A DNA stretch of 26,339 nucleotides from Haplomitrium mnioides (Eukaryota > Marchantiophyta > Haplomitriopsida > Calobryales), in contig JBNGIS010030040.1 in the NCBI GenBank assembly GCA_049999725.1, forward strand, positions 1-26,339, given 5' to 3'. Below the pieces are notes generated by a model. That model had not been told where the DNA came from, did no database searches, and saw only the letters and a program-made list of their open reading frames with translations. Shown one piece after another: positions 17,791-26,338 of this stretch. Numbering within the stretch: position 1 is the first letter of the stretch; every line of letters starts with the position of its first letter. Made by a program: the position numbers and the translations under genes.

Positions 17791-18330
17791 TTTGGGTATA
17801 ACCAGATTTGGATCCGAGAGGAGGATCAGCTCAAAACAGCATTCACCACAGAATGAGGGGTGTTTGCTTTCAAGAGGATGCCATTTGGCTTGTGTAATGC
17901 ACCAGATACTTTTCAAAGGATGATGATGAACATCTTCCACGACTACCTCAGAAAGTTCCCGGAGGTGTTCATCGACGATTTCGTGGTGTATGGCAAGCTA
18001 GAGGACCACGAGCGAGATGTGAGGCTCACACTTTAGAGGTGCAAGGAAACTGGGCTGAGGCTGCATCTAGGAAAATGTTTCTTTGGAGTGAAGGAGGGGA
18101 TACTCCTCGGACACCGAATTTCCAACAGAGGCATTGAGGTGGATCAAGAGAAGATCACCAACTGGTTGAATGTAGCCTTTCCTACCAGTTTGAAGGAGGT
18201 GCAAGGCTTCTTGGGGTATGTTGGGTACAATCGATGATTCATCGACCAATTCCCCTCAGTGGCCATGTCCCTCACCCAAATGACCAAAGGGGTATCACAT
18301 TCGAGGCCGACTGGAAAGTTTCAGGGAATT
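17735..18330 (+). pseudogene. Gypsy reverse transcriptase, palm and thumb (N-terminus deleted)
   Basis: One frame with stops at 17788, 17854, 18034 and 18236 reads FGYNQIWIREEDQLKTAF, FKRMPFGLCNAPDTFQRMMM, VFIDDFVVYGK (catalytic F-x-D-D), GLRLHLGKCFFGV and FLGYVGYN. The stops at 17854 (W expected), 18034 (Q expected) and 18236 (R expected) are each explained by one C-to-T or G-to-A change. A frameshift near 18300-18325 leads into the RNase H frame. The fingers part of RT is absent. Confidence 0.88.
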
Positions 18331-19354
18331 GAAAAAGAGGTTGTCCAGTGCCATTGTGTTAGTTCCTCCTAGTTGGGGAAGGGATTTCCATGTAATGATT
18401 GATGTATTTGGGTTCTGCATTGGAGCAGTGCTATCCAAGACAGATGATCAGGGACGTGACCACTCCATCTACTTTGCCAGTAGGCTACTAGCACTAGTAG
18501 AGAAGAATTACTCTGCAACAGATCGGGAGGCTCTGGAAATCATCTATGCCCTGAAGAAGTTCAAGCATTACTTGTTGCAGCACAAGGTGATCTTCCACAT
18601 GGAGCACAATGCGCTGAAGTACATGGTGAACAAGCCAGAAGTCACCGGTCAAATTGCAAGGTGGGTGCTTTTGTTGCAAGAGTTTGACTTTGAGGTCAAG
18701 ATCAAGCCTGGGAAGAAGCACAGCAATGCAGACTTCTTCTCCAGGATTGCAAAGCATGTCAACCAACAACAGGTGGGACATGAATTCTCGGACGAACACC
18801 TGTTCCAAGTGAAGGTGGGGAGGGCCATGGAGTACGGCCACATCACTGAATTCCTCAGTTCCGCTCAACTCCCCCAAGGCAACAGCAGAGAGGAGGCTGC
18901 CGTGTTCCTCAGAAAGGTGAGACCATACCTCTTGATTAAAGGAATATTACACAAGAGAGGTTATGATGGGATGATCATACGCTGCTTAGAGCAAGATCAG
19001 TCCATAGTGGTAATGCAAACGCTCTACGGAGAGGAGGTGGAAGGCCACTTTGCTACTGACACCACCATCAAGAAGGTCCTGGATGCAAGATATTGGAAGC
19101 CCACTTTGCACAACGATGTGCATTTTTGGGTAAGAAGATGTGATGCATGCCAGAGGACAGGGAGGCTTGAGCAAACCAGCATCATCCTCTGGTATCTATC
19201 ATCCCATTGGCACCATTTGAGAAGTGAGGGATCGACTTCATCAGTCCCATTGCACCTTCCACTCAGAAGGGCAACAGGTACATTCTGTTGGCCACAGATT
19301 ATGCGACAAAGTGGGTGGAGGCTAGAGCAACTAGGAAGGATGATGCCAAGGTAG
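18329..19354 (+). pseudogene. Gypsy RNase H and integrase zinc-binding domain
   Basis: 341 codons. RNase H: VMIDVFGFCIGAVLSK (first Asp), ATDREALEIIYALKKFKHYL (Glu), FHMEHNALKYM (Glu replaces the usual Asp) and KPGKKHSNADFFSR (last Asp). From about residue 190 comes the integrase N-terminal H-H-C-C domain: VEGHFATDTTIKKVL, DARYWKPTLHNDVHFW and RRCDACQRTG. From about residue 290 the frame is wrong; the true continuation is the frame used by the next entry. A stop near 19225 replaces Trp in the F-E-K-W-G-I-D-type motif. Confidence 0.9.
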
Positions 19355-20136
19355 TGGCAGCCTTCCTATATGAGCAAATGTTCTACAAGTTTGGGCCTCC
19401 TTTGGAGCTGGTTAGTGATCAAGGGACGCACTTCATCAATCAGGTGATCAAAGACCTGACTAATCGATACCTGGTCAAGCATAGAAGGACCACAGCTTAC
19501 CACCCCAAGGCTAATGACCTAACAAAAAGAGCCAATGGGATTATGGGCAAAATACTCAGCAAGATAGTAGCAGCAAACAAAGCGGATTGGGACCTGAAGC
19601 TGCTCACTACCACCCATGCCTACAATTTGGCTTACAAGACCACAACAGAGCATAGTCCTTACTTTTTGGTCTTTAGACAACATGCCCTGGTGCCAGTGGA
19701 GTATGAGGTGCCTACTAGAAGGATGTTGGAGCAGGAAAGAATGGTTGAGGATTAGAGCACAAGGGAGAGGCTCTATCAGCTGGAGAATTTGGAGGAGACT
19801 AGGGAGTTAGCCCAATAGAGGTTGGAGCACCAACAGGAGCTTAGGAAGAAACAACATGACAAGAAGCTCAAACTAGTTGACCTTCGGGATGGAAACCTGG
19901 TGCTGTTATATGACAACAGGTTTGTGCATTTTCTTGGAAAATTGCACACATGATGGATGGGGTCATTCATTCTGAAGAAGCTCCACATGAGTGGGTCATC
20001 AGAGATGGAGATGCTGGAGGGTCACAAGTTTGTCAACAAGGTGCACTTCGATAGGCTGAAGAGGTACGAAAATCAGGAGGAACTGGAAGCAGGCCCAACT
20101 GTGACCCCGTCAAGGGTGCCCAACAACCAGAGGTAA
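19190..20136 (+). pseudogene. Gypsy integrase core and C-terminal domain
   Basis: The open stretch 19288-19755 covers the core: YILLATDYATKWVEARATRK, LELVSDQGTHFINQVI (second catalytic Asp) and TTAYHPKANDLTKRANGIM. In the last motif the family has Gln-Val-Glu, and the Glu is Lys here, so the DDE triad is incomplete. The first Asp (GIDFISPIAP) lies just upstream, after an in-frame stop. Downstream, past stops near 19755, 19818 and 19951, the C-terminal domain reads VDLRDGNLVLLYDNRFVHF and KFVNKVHFDRLKRYEN. It ends with a stop at 20134-20136. No chromodomain follows. Confidence 0.88.
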
Positions 20137-20283
20137 GCTCTTATGTGGGTGGGTGTGTGTGTGTTTTGTGGGGGTGTTTCGTGGGGTTGTTTTGCAGGAG
20201 TTACAGAATTTGAGCTAACGACCAACAGAAGAGATACCTACCAATTGAGGGAGAAGAAGTGTGTTCGCGGGGACGCTTCACAC
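20137..20283 (+). other. Gypsy 3' untranslated stretch
   Basis: Between the pol stop and the polypurine tract. It includes a G/T-rich run and a possible small intron (donor aggtaagc at 20131, acceptor ttttgcag at 20197). No gene. Confidence 0.4.
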
Positions 20284-20298
20284 TTGAAGGGGGAGTTA
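20284..20298 (+). other. Gypsy polypurine tract
   Basis: ttgaagggggagtta immediately before the 3' LTR, the plus-strand primer site. Similar G-runs occur inside the LTRs near 14608, 14750 and 13755. Confidence 0.75.
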
Positions 20299-23095
20299 TA
20301 TCAGGCAGCGATTAAAGCAAAATTCAAGAAATCGGAAGAATCTCTGGCACAATGACCCTTGGCAAGTTTGAAGGCCTCTCAAGAGCTACGGATTACTCTC
20401 AAACAGCTACTAAGAGCAAGGCGCATGATTCATAGAAGGAAGACAAGATCATGGCGGAAAGATGAGTAGGGGGTAGTGATTGCCAGCCAGAGGAGGGGTC
20501 CTATTTCAAAATTCGAAGTAGGCCAGCAAGCATCCGTGGGCTTCAAGAGGATGCAGGGATCAAGGCCGAGCAAGGGAAGAGGGAACTCCCACTCCATCCA
20601 AAGCAATCCGAAGAGGAAGAACAGATCCACAAGCAGACATTTGAAGGCACTCAGAGGAGGCAAATCGCGGACATGTCCTACAGCGGCCACAAATCAGGAA
20701 GCAAGGATCGAGGACGAAATGAGGAGGTGAGATCGTCACAAGGGCGAGCAAGGCTAGGGAAGAGGGACGCCTCAATCCCGCAAATAGGAGCGCACCCTAC
20801 AAGGGCCAATCGAGCTCACTCTTTGAATCCGCGGATCCTAGTGGAAACGTGGAGTTCCCTGAATGCCCCGCGAGATTCCACGGAAACGTGGCGTCTCCGG
20901 AGTGATTCACGGGATTCTATGGAATACGTGGCAGCCCTAGGGAGTCCGAGGATCTACGGGAAGCCACCTTCCTAAGTGGGGTTCCCACTTAACAGGGTTC
21001 CGATCTATCTTACGATGTGGGGACCCCACTTAAGAAGGATCCGCGAAGAGTCCAACCGAGGAGCGAAGAGGAAGGCCGAAATAGTGACATATTGTGGGTC
21101 TGGCTAAAGGAAAAAGGGAGAGTACCGAAAGGGTGATTCATCAAAGATCTGAGCGGAAGAAGATTGAGGAAGCCAAAGGGGCGACTTAGCGCGGATCTGA
21201 CAGGAGGAAAAGCAGAGGAGAGCCGAAAAGAGGACAAATCATCAAACAGTCCGACGAAGAGTGAGTGAAGGCGAAAAGGCAACTTGTCGGTGATCTGGCC
21301 CAACGATGCGCGACAGTGGTGAAATTGTGATCCATCGCAAACTGCCCAACGGGAAGAAGGCTAAGCCAGAAGGGCGATATAGAGCCGATCCGGTTGGGAG
21401 AAACGAGGGGTACGCTGAAAAGACGATGTATCGATGAATCGGAGAGCAAGATACGGTCGGCCGAAAAATCAAGCTAACGTCGAGGTGACTGACGGAGGAG
21501 CAAGCAACGCCGAAAGGGTGACTTTTTGCAGCTTCAACATGACCAAGGGAGAAAGTTCGACGGGGTACGGCCGCAACATCCAAAAGTTCGAGAGGGGCAA
21601 ACGGTCCAAAATGGCCTTTTAGTTCTTATATTGAGCTTTCATAAATGTTAAGGAAAGGAGCCTTGGGCACGAGCATAGTTCTTATTTCAAAGGTAGGACA
21701 AAACGGCAACATCGACACAAGTTCTCACTCGGCGAGCGCAGGGAGTCCGCACAAGTTCTTCGGATAACGTGGCGAGCGCAAGGAGTCCGTGGAGCGTTTT
21801 GGAAATGTGGACGAAGGAGAGGGAAGTCCACGGGTCAACTTCGGAAGAGGGGTCAGTGCGACGGTCTGCCTATCCCCTTGCAGAGCGGCGTCGGGCGGCG
21901 GCCTTCGGACAACGTGGAGCTCTGAGATGCGAGGAGAGGATTCTGTGGGTCAACTTCGGAAGGGAGGGTCAGCCTACCCCCTTGCGGGGCGGTGTTGGAC
22001 GGCGGGGCAGTGGATGACATGGCGCGCGGAGAACGACTTGGAAACTACATAGGGATCTTTGGTGATTCCGTGGGCGGGGTTCCGTGGGGCGCTTCAGAAC
22101 TCTGTTCCGAAGAACCCTTCTGATTAAGCTCCGCGGGAATCTACGGAATCTCGACCCGCGAGATTCTTTGGACTTATTGTTACATTACTATTGTACTTGG
22201 ATCTTCCTAACCGCCCGATAGGACGCGCGACGCCTTCTCCCATTCCATTGTAACAGTAATAATGACTGCAAGAGACACACATCGCCAGCTCCTAATCCGA
22301 GCTAACTAGATTAACGACAATTCATCGGATCGGGCTCGTAGGATCAGCGCGTGGGGGAGTATACCTCGATGGCCTTGAAATTTCTTCAAGTTGATGCACG
22401 GGCAATTGCAAGAGGCGACAACAACCGCAAGATAAGGAAATCGCGCATGGTAAGGCAGGGGTGAGAATTTAGTGAGGAATTACGTGAAGTGGATGTATAA
22501 GCTCCATAGGGCTAGGGGGATTCGAAGGTGGACTGGAGGGGCGCCGAGAATCGCAAAGTGAGGAGCTCTAGATGCTCGAGCAATCCAAGTGAACTCGTCT
22601 TTGCCGGTGGATCAGAACGGAGGTGGACCGATACGATAGATTGAAGGAAATTTTGACCTGCTGAGAACTAAGGAGAGGTTGCCAAGTGAGAAGCTTGGAG
22701 TCGTCTCAGCAATTCCCTGTGCAAACGCATCAGCCTAGAGTGTTCAGAGTACACTCTGGTGTGATTCTTCAAGTGGAGCTGAGAGAGGAGGCTGCGTTAG
22801 TGCCTACGCATTGCGCGGGATGACCCGTCGAGGCTCGGGGGTGGAGTGAGCTACTTGCAGTTGGGAAAACTGTCTTCCAGAGGTGGAAGTCAAAGAAATC
22901 CTCTTCCAAGCTTGAGGAAGTAAAGTCAGGGCTTCTCGCGAGGGAAGTTGAAAAACTATCTAGAGAGAAAGGTGTGTGGGTAAGTTGTTGGAAGGCTGGG
23001 TTGCAGGTTGTAAGGCAGCAAGGATTCATAAGGGAGGTGATAGTTGGTGGAAATCTAGAGGGTCTTCAAGGACTCTGTTCCTCTTGCAAATATTG

Positions 23096-23101
23096 TATAA
23101 A
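23096..23101 (+). promoter_or_regulatory. TATA-like box in the 3' LTR
   Basis: Same context (attgTATAAActg) as 14496-14501 in the 5' LTR. Confidence 0.45.
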
Positions 23102-23456
23102 CTGTTTATGTATATGTGTAGTTAGATTTCCTTTCTGCAAGTGTGTTCTAGAGATTTGTTAGATTATGAGGCATCAAGGCCAACTGAGCAGACTCTAGGA
23201 TAGATCTGAAGGGGGAGTCCAACCCCTTGAGACAGTTTTGATTGCATAGTAGTGAATGCTCTTTGTCTCTGAACCTGTAGGATAGTTTGGGAGTTAGATC
23301 ATATTAGGATAACTAGACACATTAGTTGTATCAATCTTGTGACAACCTTGAGAGGGGGAGTCCAGCCCTGTCTTGTTGAACATTGGTGCAGGTCATAGGA
23401 CCCATTTTGCCCCAAGCACAAAAAAGGTGGCAAGACCTAAGTCATTGGGTCCTTTG

Positions 23457-23462
23457 AATAAA
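23457..23462 (+). promoter_or_regulatory. Polyadenylation-signal-like AATAAA in the 3' LTR
   Basis: Conserved with 14857-14862. In this LTR it would set the 3' end of the element transcript. Confidence 0.45.
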
Positions 23463-23716
23463 GCGAAAGAATTACACACAATACAGTTGGGGGTCATGGA
23501 TGTGGACTGGGGAGGTTTGAGTAACTGACTTGAGTGTAACAGGAAGAGAGAGAGTGGTGTGTTAAAGGCTGGAAAGGAAAGGGAGAATCCTTAGAGCCTG
23601 AAAGTGGTAATTGGCAAGGGGCCATCTTAGAAAAGGATCTGAAAGCCCACAATCTGTCCTCCTTTGCTTTCAAAGAGGCAACTGAGAAGGTTAAAGCCTA
23701 GAACAGGGGAGCGAGA

Positions 23717-24050
23717 CCTGTAGATGTGTAGAAATTGTCAAAAGTTTGTGAAGAAAATTCTTTGGCAATGTCCACTCACAGATTTGTGATTGAGTAATCA
23801 AGGAATTGTGCTAAGAGTTTCAAGATTTGGGATAATAGTTTCGAGAAGACCATGTTTTTGGTTGTAAGAAGAGATACTTTTGACCATTTGGAGGATGCAT
23901 CAATGGTGACCACGAAGTATTGGAAAGATCCCGAAGGTAGGTGGATAGGTCCACAGACATTAACGTGGATTCTCTCGAGGAATCATGATTGTTGTTTTGT
24001 CGTGAGAAGGTGTAGTTCTCAGTTTTCCTTGTGCCCATGCTAAGCATGGT
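23717..24050 (-). pseudogene. Copia-1 integrase core, first half
   Basis: One minus-strand frame reads IHVNVCGPIHLPSGSFQYFV, VTIDASSKWSKVSLL, KNMVFSKLLSQILKLLAQF and, past a stop, AKEFSSQTFDNFYTSTG. The first catalytic Asp of the family lies in the IHxDVCGP motif and here reads Asn. The second is in the RLDNAGEF-type motif, here VDIAKEF. The frame breaks at 23717, right before the residues that resume at 11683. Integrase would insert the DNA copy; this one is disrupted and decayed. Confidence 0.88.
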
Positions 24051-24514
24051 GTATTCAATGGCAGTGGATGCATGTTCTATGGTATGCCTTTGCTGTTATT
24101 TTTTATATGGTAGAACATGTCTCGACTGGGATGCCTTAGGCGGTTGTGCCATGTGAGAGCTGTGGAGACCGGTTTCATGGAGACATGATATAAACATATT
24201 TTTGTGGTGTACAGTCCAAGTGGTGATAGTAAGAATGAATCTCGTATGTCAAAGCCTGCTTCTGTTGGGCTCAGGATATGGAGGACTTCAATGTTCTAAA
24301 AAGATTCGGTTTGAATGGAAAAACCATTTTGTTGTATATCTTGGAAGTTGATGAGGTTTCTGGTTACTGCATGTGCATAAATTGTAGATTTGATATCTAG
24401 TCTAGCTCTATTTGGAAATAGTATGGTTGTTGGACCATGTTCTTATTCAATTTGATTGTGGTAGAAAATCATTGTCATAGGCTTGGAAGAAGGTTTGATC
24501 GAGGAGAAGCATTT
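24051..24514 (-). pseudogene. Copia-1 pre-integrase zinc-binding region
   Basis: In the same frame as the protease, with stops, the minus strand reads FLLSPLGLYTTKICLYHV, LTWHNRLRHPSRDMFYHI and CLAWAQGKLRTTPS. The H-N-R-L-x-H-P motif is the His pair of the copia pre-integrase H-H-C-C domain. The Cys pair is partly lost (C-x3-Q where C-x2-C is usual). It joins protease and integrase core in the normal order. Confidence 0.82.
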
Positions 24515-24916
24515 TCAGTCTTGCAATATGGTGTGCGAAGATCCGCTATCTACAATGCAGGTTATTTCAGAGTTGTTTTTCTGGTTTGATATATATGAAT
24601 AAGTCATGTGACTTTCAAGATGTAGATTGTATTGAGGGTATACATCCATGTCTGTTATATCCACTAAGTTGCTTTGTATCTTGTGGTTGTGAGGTTTGAT
24701 GCTTTGTTGGTATAGTTGCGTTAGGTGCGTTGGTACTCTACAAGTAGGTTGGGTGTGGCCACGTGTGCCACGTCGATTGCAGGTTGTTTGGGATAGGCGT
24801 GAATGAGAATGAGTACGGTGGCCTCTATGAGATTGTTTACCACCTTTATTGTTCCATGTGCGTTGTGAAGCACTTTTTGGTATCATCAATATGCGACATT
24901 CGTTATGTTGATCCAT
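24515..24916 (-). pseudogene. Copia-1 gag C-terminus and protease
   Basis: 133 codons. A basic, Asn/Arg/His-rich stretch is followed by CNRRGTRGHTQPTC, a zinc knuckle whose second Cys has become Arg. Then come the typical spacer RVPTHLTQLYQQSI and the protease active site CIVDSGSSHTILQD (D-S-G). The Met at the start is inside the family's gag, not a real start: the N-terminal gag domain is missing because the sequence changes at 24918. A stop follows the protease motif, after which the polyprotein frame continues into the pre-integrase region. Confidence 0.85.
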
Positions 24917-24919
24917 GTT

Positions 24920-24970
24920 AAACAGCCGCTACTTTGAACCAGGAACTGCTACTGAGTTCCTGTTTCACTT
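24920..24970 (-). repeat. Copy 2 of the dispersed SWFKVAVV block
   Basis: On the minus strand it reads SSSSWFKVAAV and then a stop. It matches 26290-26339 over its length apart from a few substitutions, and 3099-3145 more loosely. It abuts the truncated copia-1 gag. Confidence 0.8.
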
Positions 24971-25290
24971 GGCAATCGAATTTTTTCTTTTCGAAGATTT
25001 GTCATTCAAAAACATCAAATTTAAGACTAAAATCTTCTTTTCGAAAAAAAAATTGTTTTTTATGAACAAAAAATTCATATTTTCCATTTAGATTATATTT
25101 CAAATATTTTTCTTAGAAAGAAAACTTAAAAAGAAAACATTTTGGTTATTTGAATATTTTTAAAAAACTTGACACTATTGTGAATAAATTAAATTCAACA
25201 AAAAGGAAATAAAATATATATCTTTCGATAGAAAAAAAGTATAGAAAAACCTAAATGTTTATTCGGGTAAGGACTTTAAACCTAACTTTG
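24971..25290. other. AT-rich non-coding DNA
   Basis: Very A/T-rich with runs such as cgaaaaaaaaattg. No gene. It occupies the same relative place as the AT-rich stretch before 3099. Confidence 0.5.
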
Positions 25291-25299
25291 AGCATCGTA

Positions 25300-25640
25300 G
25301 CCAACAAAGTCTATGCAAGCATAGACTCCAAACCAGAACCGTAAAGCCTATGCACGCATAGACTCCGAACAAGAATCCTAAATCCTCTGCTTGCTTTGAC
25401 TTTGAACAAGAACAACGAAGCCATGCACGCATGGACTTTCAACTAGAATCCTACAACCAAAACACGCCAAGCATCTAAAGAAGAACCCTGTAGCCTATGC
25501 AAGCATAGACATTGAACAAGAACCCTTTGACCAAAGGGTGCAGGGACTCTGAAAAATAACCGCACAGCTTAAGCGCGCAAGGAAACCGAACAAGAACTAC
25601 AAAGCTTTAATGCGCAAAGACACTAAACAATGTGCAAAGA
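25300..25640 (-). repeat. 36-37-bp palindrome minisatellite, about 9 copies
   Basis: The core ctatgcacgcatag or a decayed form occurs near 25311, 25348, 25385, 25421, 25458, 25495, 25534, 25569 and 25605, a steady 35-39-bp spacing. It is followed by actccgaacaagaa or a variant. On the minus strand the unit reads gtctatgcgtgcatag, the core of the array at 2039-2250. Confidence 0.85.
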
Positions 25641-25903
25641 CTCCACATTATTCTGAGATTAGAAATTGAGTTCAAATCATTCTTGGACTATCAAAAGGGC
25701 CAACTTATTCTTAGGGGAAATAAATCGAATCTTGATGAAAAGACTTGTAGTAAATTGAAAGAGCAACAAGATGAAACTTTTGCCAAAAAAGATTTGGAAA
25801 AAATAAATTTTATTATTACTGAAAATTGTACAAACATGTCCTCAGACTCTCTCCTCTTCGGAGGAATTGTCTCATCTAAATCTACTGGCTGAGCATCTGC
25901 AGG
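25641..25903. other. Non-coding or decayed stretch beside the methyltransferase-like frame
   Basis: On the minus strand, past the stop at 25904, the frame continues as PADAQPVDLDETIPPKRR and ESEDMFVQFSVII before ending, which may be a decayed C-terminus of the neighbouring gene. The plus-strand frame at 25632-25892 shows no domain. Confidence 0.35.
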
Positions 25904-26338
25904 CTATAGAGAATCTTGACGAGACTTTCCAGTCCCCGATATCACTACAGAGTCACCAGAAGCACCTGCAGTACCAAGAGGAACAGGTTCCTTATGGTAC
26001 GCAAAAACTATTTGTGACTCAATCACATCAGATGGCAAGGAAGCCATCTCCAAAACCCTCTGAGGAATATAGATAGACTGACATCTATCATATTCCACGG
26101 CGATGCAATTTTGCATCAACTTAAGAGCACAGACAATGCCTGTGCCAGACCTAGAGCAAAGATCAAGGATCCAATCTTGCTCTGTTGAGAGATGGTCAAT
26201 GAAAAAGTTATACAAAGCCTGCGATTTCTGATAAACATTCATATAAGCATCATCTCTTGGATGTTTAAGCTTGGCAGAAACTGCAGGACAAACAACCGCT
26301 ACTTTGAACCAGGAACCGCTACTGGGTTCCTGTTTCAC
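25904..26338 (-). CDS. Fragment of a DNA amino-methyltransferase-like protein, 5' end beyond the window
   Basis: 144 codons, open at the window edge, so the Met here need not be the start. Residues about 22-52 (KLKHPRDDAYMNVYQKSQAL) resemble the HP-x-x-KP-type segment (motif X) of beta-class N4/N6 DNA methyltransferases. Residues about 56-80 (DWILDLCSRSGTGIVCALKL) resemble the SAM-binding motif I (D-x-F-x-G-x-G-T), and NCIAVEYD resembles the next strand with its acidic residue. In this class motif IV, with the catalytic (D/N/S)PP(Y/F/W), lies upstream, here beyond the window. The Gly usual in motif I is Arg (S-R-S-G-T-G), a possible loss. Function, host gene or element cargo, is unknown. Confidence 0.5.
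   Translation of the reverse strand: MKQEPSSGSWFKVAVVCPAVSAKLKHPRDDAYMNVYQKSQALYNFFIDHLSTEQDWILDLCSRSGTGIVCALKLMQNCIAVEYDRCQSIYIPQRVLEMASLPSDVIESQIVFAYHKEPVPLGTAGASGDSVVISGTGKSRQDSL

Larger units (their letters stand above)
11684..23716 (+). mobile_element. Ty3/gypsy LTR retrotransposon, 12.0 kb, nested in copia-1
   Basis: It has two long direct repeats (11684-15117 and 20299-23716), an internal region of about 5.2 kb with gag, protease, RT, RNase H and integrase in gypsy order, and a polypurine tract at 20284-20298. No chromodomain is seen. The integrase C-terminus (VDLRDGNLVLLYDNR, then LGKLHT) resembles the non-chromodomain Athila/Tat type, but I give this only as a likely placement. The flanks 11679-11683 (ccggc) and 23717-23721 (cctgt) could be a mutated 5-bp target duplication, because the copia-1 integrase reading is interrupted there. 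Several stops, two or more frameshifts, an RT deletion and a lost integrase Glu make it non-autonomous. Confidence 0.9.
20299..23716 (+). repeat. 3' LTR of the gypsy element, 3418 bp
   Basis: It starts tatcag (TG changed to TA) and ends gagcgaga (CA changed to GA); the same two sites in the 5' LTR have TG and CA. It matches the 5' LTR over its whole length with substitutions and small indels. The segment 22750-23060 is nearly identical to 14150-14460, whereas 20400-22100 shows many differences. TATAAA at 23096 and AATAAA at 23457 are kept. Confidence 0.9.
23717..24917 (-). mobile_element. Copia-1, upstream part (gag end to first half of integrase)
   Basis: Minus-strand continuation of the copia element at 7948-11683. 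From 24916 down it holds the end of gag with a degenerate zinc knuckle, protease, the integrase zinc-binding region and the first half of the integrase core, which stops at 23717 where the gypsy LTR begins. The first part of gag and the 5' LTR are missing: at 24918-24920 the sequence changes abruptly to the dispersed SWFKVAVV block. Confidence 0.85.

Noticed and set aside
18494-18877. 127-codon minus-strand frame
   Set aside because: It is a shadow of the RNase H frame on the other strand, which carries catalytic motifs.
25632-25892. 86-codon plus-strand frame
   Set aside because: Lys/Glu-rich with no domain; it lies opposite the possible C-terminal continuation of the methyltransferase-like frame.
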